Shown here piece by piece: positions 35,958 through 44,907 of a DNA stretch of 64,000 bases. Below the pieces are notes generated by a model. The model did not search any database. It worked only from the letters and a program-made list of their open reading frames with translations, and was not told the DNA's origin. The translations under genes were made by a program, and so were the position numbers. This DNA is from Lutibacter flavus (lineage in GTDB: Bacteria; Bacteroidota; Bacteroidia; Flavobacteriales; Flavobacteriaceae), in NCBI RefSeq assembly GCF_900188355.1, contig NZ_FZNX01000004.1, positions 310,001 through 374,000 of the forward strand, in the 5' to 3' direction. Positions within the stretch are counted from its first letter, which is position 1, and the number at the start of each line of letters is the position of its first letter.

Positions 35958-37874
35958 TTAAAACTTCATCACAAATCCACCATAAGGTTTCATTTTCACT
36001 AATAGCTTGGCATCTGGTGTAATTGTATTTTGAACAAATCCATTTTCATTTTCAGAAATGATAAAGCCATCTTTAGAAATAAAAGATAGATCAATAGTAA
36101 ATTCTTTATCCATATTCTCACCATTTATACCTGTAATATGCCATGTATCGCCTTTTCTTCTAGCCATAATTACATCTTTTCCAGGAAAACCTTCAATAAA
36201 TTTAGCAGCATCCCAATTTGTTGGAATGTCTTTTAAATAGTCTATAACATATTGAGGTTGTTTCGCCATTCCTTCAGGGATTTCAGCAATATGTTGAATA
36301 CCAGATAAAAATAATACAGGTAAAGCCAAATCAAAACCAGCTGTAGTTCTTTTTGTAATATTTGGAATAACATCTAACACCATTGGGGTAAAATCCATTG
36401 GGTCAAATGCATTTCGGGCAAATGGTAACACAGTACAATGGCTTGGTGCAGTATCAGCATTTTCTTGAACAAACGTTATAAACTCTTCCCCTTTTATGGC
36501 TTCCATAGTTAATAGATGAGGATATGTACGTTGCCAACCTCTTGGTAAAGTTGCCCCGTGAAAATTCACTAATAATTTATGTGAAGCAGCATCTTTTAAG
36601 ATACCGTGATAATAGGCAATCATAGATTGTCCGTCACCGCCAAAAAAATCAATTTTAACTCCTGAAACACCAATTTCATTAAGTTTTGTAAATTCATGAA
36701 TTCTATCTTCTTGTGTTAGTAGCTTGCTTTTTGGATGATATGGTGTACTGTTCCAAGAACCAGAAGAATTATACCAAACCAAAACTTTTACGTTTTTTGA
36801 AGTCGCATATTTAGTTAATTCCTCCATTTTTTCATACCCAATTTTAGTATCCCAATCTGCATCAATCAGACAATAAGGCCAATTCATTTCAGAAGCGTAG
36901 TCAATAAATTTTATGGAAGTTTCAAAAGTTGTAAAATCATCTTTTAGTAGCACCCAACTCCAGGAAGACAATCCACTTTTTATAAATGAAGTATCCATTT
37001 CAATGGCTTTATCTGCTACATCCGTACCTAAAGTACTTTCGGTAATAGTATTTAAATTTCCAATTGTAATAATTCTCCAAGGTGTAAACCAAGGTAAATT
37101 CGATTCAGGATTTAATTCTCCTTCTGGAAAAATTTCTTCTGTTTGTGGAAATGTAACTTGTAAAGCTTCCATTTCATCGTTATATTTTAATCTAGTTCCA
37201 CAATATTTTTCATGCAAACCAGCCTCGGTAATTAAAACCCAAGATTCATTTGTATGAAATAAAGCTGGATATACCCAGCCTTCACCAATAGGAGAAGCCG
37301 TATTTACTGGAATGTCCATCATATAATTTTCTTCATAGGAAGGGTTTGTTTCACTCCATCCTGTTTTTGCTTTAGACATTGGTTGTAGCCAAGCTTTTGT
37401 ACTCTCATTAAAATTATAAGTTGTTTTTTCTTCGGTAATCTTTTTATTTTCTTCTGAAGTTTCAGGAAAGTGATATCTAAAAGCAACGCCATCATCTGAT
37501 AATTGAAAAATAATATCCATTAAATTTCCAGTTTCATTTTCTAAATGAACGATATATTTATTTGCATTGTATTCTATGTTTTTTTGTTTTCCTTGAACCA
37601 TAGAATATGTATCGGAAACCGGAATGGATTCTGAAATACTTTTGACTTTTAAATTGTTATAAAAATTAGCGTCTTCTCTAATTAACCCTAATTTAGAAGA
37701 ATCGAGAACAATTTTGTTATTATAAAAAACCTGATAAAAAGGAGTTTTATCGGCATTTAAATTGAATTCAACCTTAATAGTTTTGGTGGAGTTTTCAAAA
37801 GTTGTATTGTTTTTTTTAATGTTACAGGAAAGTAATAAGATACTTGTAATGAGTAAAATGATGCTGTTTTTCAT
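35958..37874 (-). CDS. GH97 glycosidase lipoprotein (alpha-galactosidase or beta-L-arabinopyranosidase type)
   Basis: ATG 37874 starts a lipoprotein signal (MKNSIILLITSILLLSCN); the in-frame GTG upstream lies in the operator. The 638-residue protein has the GH97 N-terminal beta-sandwich, a barrel with LIDADWD and VLVWYNSSGSW, and Asp409 in GVKIDFFGGDGQ. This Asp is the nucleophile of the retaining branch, so the inverting alpha-glucosidase branch is unlikely. Retaining members are alpha-galactosidases, and at least one Bacteroides member also cleaves beta-L-arabinopyranosides. The AraR-type inverted repeat directly before its start favours an arabinose-related substrate. The convergent orientation to the ara operon means it has its own promoter. 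Confidence 0.82.
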   Translation of the reverse strand: MKNSIILLITSILLLSCNIKKNNTTFENSTKTIKVEFNLNADKTPFYQVFYNNKIVLDSSKLGLIREDANFYNNLKVKSISESIPVSDTYSMVQGKQKNIEYNANKYIVHLENETGNLMDIIFQLSDDGVAFRYHFPETSEENKKITEEKTTYNFNESTKAWLQPMSKAKTGWSETNPSYEENYMMDIPVNTASPIGEGWVYPALFHTNESWVLITEAGLHEKYCGTRLKYNDEMEALQVTFPQTEEIFPEGELNPESNLPWFTPWRIITIGNLNTITESTLGTDVADKAIEMDTSFIKSGLSSWSWVLLKDDFTTFETSIKFIDYASEMNWPYCLIDADWDTKIGYEKMEELTKYATSKNVKVLVWYNSSGSWNSTPYHPKSKLLTQEDRIHEFTKLNEIGVSGVKIDFFGGDGQSMIAYYHGILKDAASHKLLVNFHGATLPRGWQRTYPHLLTMEAIKGEEFITFVQENADTAPSHCTVLPFARNAFDPMDFTPMVLDVIPNITKRTTAGFDLALPVLFLSGIQHIAEIPEGMAKQPQYVIDYLKDIPTNWDAAKFIEGFPGKDVIMARRKGDTWHITGINGENMDKEFTIDLSFISKDGFIISENENGFVQNTITPDAKLLVKMKPYGGFVMKF

Positions 37875-37876
37875 AA

Positions 37877-37899
37877 GTAAGTGTTTAAAATACACTTGT
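37877..37899. promoter_or_regulatory. Proposed AraR operator before the GH97 gene
   Basis: GTAAGTGT (37877-37884), 7-bp spacer, ACACTTGT (37892-37899); 6 of 8 positions symmetric, with an exact 6-bp core on both sides. It lies 2 bp upstream of the GH97 ATG, so it would act as a block in the leader region. Confidence 0.65.
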
Positions 37900-37998
37900 A
37901 AAAATACTGAAATAAAACAAATACTACCAGAAATTAATCATAATTAATTTTTGGTAGTATTTATTAAAATTTGAGAAGAGTAATTTGATCGTAAAATA

Positions 37999-38766
37999 TT
38001 ATTTTTTAATCCCTTTTCCAGTTGCTGCCCAGTAGATTCCACCATAAATATGATGTAAAAACCAAGGGTCGCTATATATTAAAGGAATATGACCTAAAGC
38101 TGTGTAAAACGATCTCCCATTATCATAATCCTGATACCAGGAAATTGGGTGGTATCCCATACCTTTTCCAATTTTTTCTCCCCATTGTGCATTTGGATTA
38201 TAGGTGTTTTCATCTATAGTAAGTAATACTTTTAAATTTTTAGAGTATTCTTCTTTTTTGAATTCGTACCATTCATCAGTCCACATAAATCGCTTAGGGA
38301 AAATTTCCATTCCGGGGAAATTGCTATCAGTAACTTCTAACATTGCTGTTTGTTGAGCTGGGTGAATATGAAACATTCTTCCAACTAATTTAGTATACCA
38401 TTGCCAGTCGTATTCAGTATCTGAAGCACTATGTATGCCAACAAAACCTTTACCAGATTGGATGAATGCTTTAAAAGCATTTTGTTGTTCATCATTTAAA
38501 ATGTCTTCAGTTGTATTTAGAAAAATTATAACATCAAATTGTGCTAGAAATTTGTTGTTAAATTTTTTCGCATCTTCATGCCATTCTACTCCAAAATTAT
38601 GTCGTTCAGCCAAAGCTTTAACTGCAGTAACACCTTCATTAATGGATTCATGATGATATCCAGCCGTTTTTGTAAAGAGCAGTGCTTTAAATTGTTGTTG
38701 AGAAAATACTTGAAGTGAAATGCAACTGCAAATTAAAAAAAGAATGATTGATTTTTTCATATTCAT
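37999..38766 (-). CDS. Secreted ThuA-like protein
   Basis: The 255-residue protein has a signal peptide ending LQVFSQ. The ThuA fold (class I glutamine amidotransferase-like) shows ALLFTKTAGYHHESI, DVIIFLNTTEDILND, GKGFVGIHSASDTEYDW, RMFHIHPAQQ and FMWTDEWYEF. ThuA takes part in trehalose and sucrose use through 3-keto sugars in rhizobia, but most secreted ThuA-like proteins of Bacteroidota have no proven reaction. It follows the GH2 gene by 58 bp on the same strand, so a joint role in glycoside breakdown is likely. The GH97 gene downstream has its own operator. Confidence 0.8.
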   Translation of the reverse strand: MNMKKSIILFLICSCISLQVFSQQQFKALLFTKTAGYHHESINEGVTAVKALAERHNFGVEWHEDAKKFNNKFLAQFDVIIFLNTTEDILNDEQQNAFKAFIQSGKGFVGIHSASDTEYDWQWYTKLVGRMFHIHPAQQTAMLEVTDSNFPGMEIFPKRFMWTDEWYEFKKEEYSKNLKVLLTIDENTYNPNAQWGEKIGKGMGYHPISWYQDYDNGRSFYTALGHIPLIYSDPWFLHHIYGGIYWAATGKGIKK

Positions 38767-38824
38767 AAATGGATTTTTGAGTGATTTATTTTTGAAAACC
38801 GATGATTTTAGTTTTTCAATTTTT

Positions 38825-40657
38825 TTATTTCTTATCGTAAAAATCTTTTAATACAAAAAAGGCTTTTTTCTTTTTGCCTTCAGATGAAATAAGCCCTTTT
38901 CTATTCCATTCATCTTGTATTACAGGTAAATGTCTTCTTGGAGATTTAAAATCAACCAATATCCAAGGTGAAAAACCTCTTAATTGAGGAATTTTATCTA
39001 TCATATTTAACGTTTCTACATATAAATATTCTTGATATTCTTCTGTCCATCTATCTAATTTATCACCGTGTAAACCTTGTTTTGCACCAGCTCCAAATTC
39101 TGAAATAAGTACAGGTTTGTCTTGTTTAATATTCCAAATAATCTCTTTAGACCTTTCAGGTAAACCAACATACCAACCAATGTATTGATTAAAGCTTAAA
39201 ATGTCTACATAATCAGCAAATGGATCTTCAATATGCATAACATTAGAATTGTTTTTGTTGGTATTTTGTTCCAATGCGGCACTTATAAGTCTGGTTGGAT
39301 CTAATTCTTTAGCAACTTTCATTAATTTTATTAAAAATTCAGTTCTGGCTTCACTAACCGGGGTTTCATTTGCCATTGACCAAATAATAGTTGCAGCTCG
39401 GTTTTTATCTCTGCTAATAACTTCAGTTAATTGATTTTTGGCATTTTGATAAGTAGCTTCGTTTTCCCATTGAATTGTCCAATAAACAGGATTTTCTTCC
39501 CATACCAGAATACCCATTTGATCGGCAAGTCTCAACATATGTTCATTATGTGGATAATGTGCTAGTCTCACATAATTACAGCCCAATTCTTTTGCCCAGG
39601 TCAGTAATAATTTTGCATCTTCTAATGTATTGGCTCTTCCACCTTTAATTGGATTTTCTTCGTGAATAGAAATACCTTTTAAATAAATATTTTCACCATT
39701 TAATAGAATGTCTTGTCCACTTGTTTTAATAGTTCTAAACCCTATTTGGTCGGTAAGTTCATCTTGGGAAGCTTTAATGGTAACATTGTATAAGTATGGA
39801 TTTGTATCTGACCAATAAGTTACTTTTTTCAACTTAATTTCAAGTGGTGCAATTCCTTCTATATTGGTGGTAACTTGAGTTTTTATTTTAAGTTCAGGAA
39901 TATTAATTTGTACTTTTTTATTTGCAATGTCTTCTCCTTTAAGTTTTACATACCCTTTTATTTGTTTGTTGTTATCAGGATTTAGTTGAATAAAATAATC
40001 TTGAATGTATGTGTTTGGTGTTTCAATTATTTTAACATCTCTGGTAATTCCACCATAATTCCACCAGTCTGTATTTAAAGTTGGAACCGCTTCTTTTTTA
40101 CGTTTGTTGTCAACTTTTACAATTAAAAAATTATCCTTTTCATTTATTAAATTAGTAACATCAAAATTAAAAGGAGTGAAACCACCTTCGTGCATTCCAA
40201 TTTTTTTACCATTTAAATAAACTTCTGCAATATAATTAACTGCTCCAAAGTAAATAAAAACACGATTATTTATGTCGGTTTTTGTGTAATCAAACGATTT
40301 TTTATACCATACAGTTCCTTCATAATAATACAGTTTATCGTCTTGTGTATTCCAATCTCCGGGAACCTGAATTTCTTTCGAAGTATCAAAATCATATTCA
40401 ATTCTATCAGACCTGTCTTTTGGTTTTGAATTTAAAAAATAAGCACTTACATCTGGATTTTCTTGTTGATCAAAAGCATCTCTTCTGTAATTGTAATAGC
40501 CGTTTTCATATGGATCTACTATGTAATTCCAAGTTCCATTTAAACTTTGTGAAGGCCTGTTGTAGGTGTTAATTAATAATTGTTCTTGGGAAGTTTGTGC
40601 TGAAATTAGTGTGTTTATAAAAATAAAAAGAAATAGAAAATAGTGTGTTTTTCTCAT
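38825..40657 (-). CDS. GH2 beta-glycosidase (beta-galactosidase/beta-glucuronidase type)
   Basis: The 610-residue protein has a signal peptide ending TLISAQ and the GH2 order: jelly-roll (SLNGTWNYIVDPYENG, VPGDWN, VWYKKSF), an immunoglobulin-like domain, and a barrel with acid/base Glu431 (WSMANETPV) and nucleophile Glu520 (LISEFGAGA). At 610 residues it is close to beta-glucuronidase length and lacks the extra C-terminal domains of LacZ. NRPSQSLNG with an N-terminal Y-rich segment resembles secreted Bacteroidota GH2s of varied specificity, so galactose, glucuronic acid or arabinopyranose-type substrates remain open. Confidence 0.85.
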   Translation of the reverse strand: MRKTHYFLFLFIFINTLISAQTSQEQLLINTYNRPSQSLNGTWNYIVDPYENGYYNYRRDAFDQQENPDVSAYFLNSKPKDRSDRIEYDFDTSKEIQVPGDWNTQDDKLYYYEGTVWYKKSFDYTKTDINNRVFIYFGAVNYIAEVYLNGKKIGMHEGGFTPFNFDVTNLINEKDNFLIVKVDNKRKKEAVPTLNTDWWNYGGITRDVKIIETPNTYIQDYFIQLNPDNNKQIKGYVKLKGEDIANKKVQINIPELKIKTQVTTNIEGIAPLEIKLKKVTYWSDTNPYLYNVTIKASQDELTDQIGFRTIKTSGQDILLNGENIYLKGISIHEENPIKGGRANTLEDAKLLLTWAKELGCNYVRLAHYPHNEHMLRLADQMGILVWEENPVYWTIQWENEATYQNAKNQLTEVISRDKNRAATIIWSMANETPVSEARTEFLIKLMKVAKELDPTRLISAALEQNTNKNNSNVMHIEDPFADYVDILSFNQYIGWYVGLPERSKEIIWNIKQDKPVLISEFGAGAKQGLHGDKLDRWTEEYQEYLYVETLNMIDKIPQLRGFSPWILVDFKSPRRHLPVIQDEWNRKGLISSEGKKKKAFFVLKDFYDKK

Positions 40658-40774
40658 GGTTTTAAAAAGGAATTATAAAGTATAAAAAACAATAAATTTA
40701 CTTTAATTTTTCCGTTTAAAAAAACACGGGAATCTGTTAAATTTCTAACTCATTTTTTTAGACACTTATTAAAA

Positions 40775-42553
40775 TTATTCAGAAATTACAATAGGCGATC
40801 TTTTAGAAATACCGTTGTTATTAAATGCCTCTATTTGAAAATAATAAGTATCGGTTCTATCCATTCCTGTGAAAAAATAATCATTTACACCATAAACCAT
40901 AATGCTTCCGTATAATTTATCGGGAGATTTTCCAAAATAAATTACATAGCCATCAGCGTCATTATTTTGTTGCCATTTAATCCAAGAACTTCTTCGTTCT
41001 CCATATTTTTTAGGATCTGCACGTAAAACTATAAATTTTTCTACTTCTTTAGGTTTTTCTCCATTTCCAAAACCAAAAACTCTAAAACCGCTTAAGGCAA
41101 ATTTACCTGTTGGCATTGCTATATTTTCTAATTTTAAATAACGAGTTTTTATAGGTTTTTCTAATTCAACGTATTCATGAGGAACATCGGTTTTATTCTC
41201 GCTTTTATCAACAAGTAGTTTCCATCTTTTACCATCGTTAGAACTGTAAATTTTATATTGATGAAATTTATCCAATGTTTTGCCTAAAAATGCTACATCT
41301 TGATCGGCATAATTAAGTTGAATTGCATTTATAGTTGAAATCTCTCCCAAATCAGTTTGAATCCATTCTCCTTTAGCTCCAGTTTTTGCAGACCAATAGG
41401 ATTTCATATTTTCATCAACAGCATTATTTGCCTGAAAACCGCCTAATGTAGATGAAACTTGAACAGGTTTATTGTAATTTAATAACATCCAACCACTAAA
41501 TAAACCATCAATATGATTGGCATTTTTGGTTGGTAAAAAAGTTGGATAATCTCCATAAGCCGTATTGCAAAATAAAACATCATCTTTATCAAAACCAGCA
41601 GGCCAAATACCAATTCTTCGCTCAAAATTATTTTTAACACCTAAAATAACTGTTGAAACGTGCCACCAATTACCAAAATTATCTTGATAGGTTGCACCGT
41701 GTCCGGCACCTCTTGCAAAGCCACCAGGTTTATAAGCAAATGGATTATGAGATTGATAAGCAAAACCATCTAACGGACTTTCACTTACATAAACACCATC
41801 TGCATAACCACTAAATTCAGTTGCCGGAGCTCCATATTGTAAGTAATATTTATTATGATATTTAGTTACCCAAGCACCTTCCATAAATGGTTGTAAAAAA
41901 GTATTGTCATTATATTCTCCAAAACGCTCCCATCCGTGATCTTCTGGATGTAAAGATATTAATGGTTTTACAAGCCCATCAGATTGTAAAGTTTTTGTAT
42001 TTATTTCAGTTCCTAAAAGCGGATATTCATTACTTGATCCCCAATATAAAAATAGTTTATCAAGTTCATTGTCATATAAAAAACCAGGATCCCAGGCGCC
42101 AACTTTTAAGGAATCAACAGCAATTTCCCATTCATCCTTTGTTGGGTTTTTACTTTTCCAAATAGGAAACGTTGGATTGTGAGTAGATCCAATAACATAT
42201 AGTTCATCTTTCATAGCAAATACTGCTGGAGCGCATAATTCATCGTAAACTTTATGTTGCGGTAATAAAAATTTTCTTGAAATAAAATTCCAATTTAACA
42301 TATCATCACTCCACCAATATCCCCATTGATTTGTTGAAAATAAAAAGTATTTACCTTTAAAATTTACTATTACAGGATCGGCAGTTGCTCTGTGTTTTCC
42401 TTGTTCAGCAAAATTAGGAATTGGCGTGTAACCGTAATCTATGTTTATAGGGTTGCAATATGTTTTTTGTTGTGCATTTATTTGAAATGAAAAAAATGAA
42501 ATCAATAGTAAAGTTGCCCAAACTGTTTTTTTAAATTCGGTTTTTAATACCAT
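40775..42553 (-). CDS. GH43 enzyme with discoidin-like and Fn3-like domains
   Basis: The 592-residue protein has a signal peptide ending FQINAQ and opens with CNPINIDYGYTPIPNF, a hallmark of the GH43 group that I associate with subfamily 34. Asp59 in TADPVIV is the likely base, Asp in AWDPGFLYD the second acid and Glu in MEGAWV the general acid. Residues about 365-495 form an F5/8 type C (CBM32-like) module (AVDENMKSYWSAK, WIQTDLGE, RYLKLE), and the last 80 residues are Fn3-like. Characterised relatives act on arabinofuranosyl or galactosyl residues of arabinogalactan. It precedes GH2 by 117 bp and may form a unit with GH2 and ThuA, separate from the GH144 locus. Confidence 0.82.
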   Translation of the reverse strand: MVLKTEFKKTVWATLLLISFFSFQINAQQKTYCNPINIDYGYTPIPNFAEQGKHRATADPVIVNFKGKYFLFSTNQWGYWWSDDMLNWNFISRKFLLPQHKVYDELCAPAVFAMKDELYVIGSTHNPTFPIWKSKNPTKDEWEIAVDSLKVGAWDPGFLYDNELDKLFLYWGSSNEYPLLGTEINTKTLQSDGLVKPLISLHPEDHGWERFGEYNDNTFLQPFMEGAWVTKYHNKYYLQYGAPATEFSGYADGVYVSESPLDGFAYQSHNPFAYKPGGFARGAGHGATYQDNFGNWWHVSTVILGVKNNFERRIGIWPAGFDKDDVLFCNTAYGDYPTFLPTKNANHIDGLFSGWMLLNYNKPVQVSSTLGGFQANNAVDENMKSYWSAKTGAKGEWIQTDLGEISTINAIQLNYADQDVAFLGKTLDKFHQYKIYSSNDGKRWKLLVDKSENKTDVPHEYVELEKPIKTRYLKLENIAMPTGKFALSGFRVFGFGNGEKPKEVEKFIVLRADPKKYGERRSSWIKWQQNNDADGYVIYFGKSPDKLYGSIMVYGVNDYFFTGMDRTDTYYFQIEAFNNNGISKRSPIVISE

Positions 42554-42582
42554 TTTAAATGTTTTTTATAGAAAATAAATCT

Positions 42583-44898
42583 TTAATTAATAAGTTCAAA
42601 CTCTGATTTTAAATTACTTACTGAGTTGGTTCCAACAAAAATTTCAAATTTTCCGGGTTCAGCAACAAAATCTAAATTTGAATTGTAAAATTTTAAATCC
42701 TCAACAGTTATTTTGAAATTTACGGTTTTAGTTTCGCCCTTTTTTAAAGCTATTTTTTGAAATCCTTTTAGTTCTTTAACGGGTCTTGTTACTGAGCCAA
42801 CCAAATCTCGAATATACAATTGTACAATTTCTTTACCATCATAATTTCCTGTATTTTTTACAGTTACGGAAACATCTATTGTTTCGTTTTTTGAAATTTT
42901 AGAAGTGCTTAATTTTAAATCTTCATAATTAAAAGTAGTATAACTTAACCCAAAACCAAATGGAAACAAAGGTTCATTTCTTTCATCAATGTAGTTTGAA
43001 CGGAATTTCTCAAATTTACCTTCGGAATTTACCAAAGGTCTTCCTGTATTTTTATGATTGTAAAAAATTGGAATTTGACCAACACTTCTTGGAAATGTTG
43101 CGGTTAGTTTTCCTGAAGGGTTTACAGCTCCAAATAAAACATCAGAAATAGCTAATCCAGCTTCACTTCCTGGAAACCAAACATTTAATATTGAATTAAC
43201 CGTATTATTTTCTTCTGTTAAAACCAAAGGTCTTCCTGTAAATAACACTAAAACTACTGGTTTTCCAGTTTTTATCAATGCTTGTAATAAATCTTTTTGT
43301 GCTTGTGGAATTTCAATAGTGGTTCGGCTGGTACTTTCTCCACTCATTTCTGCAGATTCTCCAAGCGTAGCTACTATAACATCGGCCTTTGAAGCTATTT
43401 TTAAGGCTTCATCTAATAATTGTTTTGCTGTTCTGGTATCTCGGTTTAGTTCTTTACCAAACATGGTTGCAATTTTTTCAAACTCGGCATCATGATCTAA
43501 ATTACTTCCTTTGGCATATAGAATTTTTGCATTGTCACCGGCAATTTTTTTGATTCCATCTAAAACAGAAATAGATTGATCTTGCTTTGTTGCAACACTC
43601 CAGGTTCCTGCCATATTTTCTTTTGCATCTGCCAATGGTCCTATTAGAGCAATAGTACCTGATTTTTTTAGAGGTAACAACTGATCGTTATTTTTTAATA
43701 ATACCATTGATTCTGCCGCAACTTCTCTTGAGAATTTTCTATTTTCAGAAGTGTATATTTCTGTTTTAGCTCGGTTTTCATCACAATATTTATAAGGATC
43801 CTCAAAAAGACCTAATTTATTTTTAGCTGTTAATATTCTTTTTACAGCAGCATCAATTTGTTCAATAGAAACATTCCCTTCTTCAAAAGATTTTTTTAAA
43901 GTTGTTAAAAAACCTTCACCAACCATATCCATGTCTGTACCTGCATTTAATGCTAAGGCCGATACAGTTTGTAAATCTCCCATTCCGTGTTCTATCATTT
44001 CATTTATGCCTGTATAATCTGTAACTACAAAACCATTAAATTTCCATTGATTTCGTAAAAGATCTGTTAGCAACCATTTATTACCAGTTGCTGGAACTCC
44101 ATCAATTTCATTAAATGAAGCCATTACAGAGCCAACTCCTGCATCAACTGCTGCTTTATACGGCGGTAGGTATTCGTTATACATACGTATTTTACTCATA
44201 TCCACGGTGTTATAATCTCTACCTGCTTCAGGAGCTCCATACAATGCAAAATGCTTTACGCAAGACATAATAGTGTTATTGCTATTTAAATTATTACCTT
44301 GATAACCAAGAACCATGGATTTAGCAATTTCACTTCCTAAATATGGATCTTCACCTGAACCTTCTGAAACGCGTCCCCATCGTGGATCTCTTGAAATGTC
44401 AACCATTGGAGAAAAGGTCCAGTTTATTCCATCTGCACTTGCTTCAATTGCTGCGATACGCGCTGTTTTTTCAATTAATGGCATATTCCAGGAGCAAGAC
44501 AATCCCAATGGAATTGGAAATGTTGTTTCATAACCGTGAATAACATCCATACCAAAAATTAAAGGAATTTTTAATCGACTTTTTTCAACAGCAATTTTTT
44601 GTATTTCGTTAATGTTTTTAACCGATTTTATATTAAAAAGAGCTCCAACAAGTCCTTTTTCAATTTTACCTCCAATATCTGAATTTGTTGCCTGACCGGT
44701 TGTAAATTGTCCGGCACTTGGTAAATTTAACTGACCTATTTTTTCATCTAACGTCATTAAACTTAAAATAGAATCTACTTTCGCTTCAAAAGAAGGTTTA
44801 CTATTGATTGTTACTTCTGGGGTTTTATTGGTACAAGCAACTGTTAGAAGTATAATTAAACAACTAATTGAAAGCTTTGTTTTTATAAGGTTTTTCAT
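42583..44898 (-). CDS. GH3 beta-glucosidase (BglX-like) lipoprotein
   Basis: The 771-residue protein has a lipobox (LLTVACTNK) and the three-domain GH3 layout: a barrel (LTLDEKIGQL-like LMTLDEKIGQLNLP, FGMDVIHGY, SCVKHFALYGA), the nucleophile Asp294 in GFVVTDYTGI, an alpha/beta sandwich (LIGPLAD, GESAEMSGE with the likely acid/base region) and a C-terminal Fn3-like domain (LFPFGFGLSYTTF). It is close in length and motif to periplasmic BglX enzymes, and to the GH3 that cleaves beta-1,2-glucooligosaccharides in Bacteroides. Lying next to two GH144-like genes, a role in trimming sophoro-oligosaccharides to glucose is proposed. Confidence 0.88.
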   Translation of the reverse strand: MKNLIKTKLSISCLIILLTVACTNKTPEVTINSKPSFEAKVDSILSLMTLDEKIGQLNLPSAGQFTTGQATNSDIGGKIEKGLVGALFNIKSVKNINEIQKIAVEKSRLKIPLIFGMDVIHGYETTFPIPLGLSCSWNMPLIEKTARIAAIEASADGINWTFSPMVDISRDPRWGRVSEGSGEDPYLGSEIAKSMVLGYQGNNLNSNNTIMSCVKHFALYGAPEAGRDYNTVDMSKIRMYNEYLPPYKAAVDAGVGSVMASFNEIDGVPATGNKWLLTDLLRNQWKFNGFVVTDYTGINEMIEHGMGDLQTVSALALNAGTDMDMVGEGFLTTLKKSFEEGNVSIEQIDAAVKRILTAKNKLGLFEDPYKYCDENRAKTEIYTSENRKFSREVAAESMVLLKNNDQLLPLKKSGTIALIGPLADAKENMAGTWSVATKQDQSISVLDGIKKIAGDNAKILYAKGSNLDHDAEFEKIATMFGKELNRDTRTAKQLLDEALKIASKADVIVATLGESAEMSGESTSRTTIEIPQAQKDLLQALIKTGKPVVLVLFTGRPLVLTEENNTVNSILNVWFPGSEAGLAISDVLFGAVNPSGKLTATFPRSVGQIPIFYNHKNTGRPLVNSEGKFEKFRSNYIDERNEPLFPFGFGLSYTTFNYEDLKLSTSKISKNETIDVSVTVKNTGNYDGKEIVQLYIRDLVGSVTRPVKELKGFQKIALKKGETKTVNFKITVEDLKFYNSNLDFVAEPGKFEIFVGTNSVSNLKSEFELIN

Positions 44899-44907
44899 CT
44901 TTTAATT

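Noticed and set aside
37875-37895. GTG start for the GH97 gene
   Set aside because: It lies inside the proposed operator and extends a good lipoprotein signal; ATG 37874 chosen.
40755-40770. AraR half-site (ACACTTAT) before the GH2 gene
   Set aside because: Only one arm is present; the partner at the 7-bp spacing is missing.
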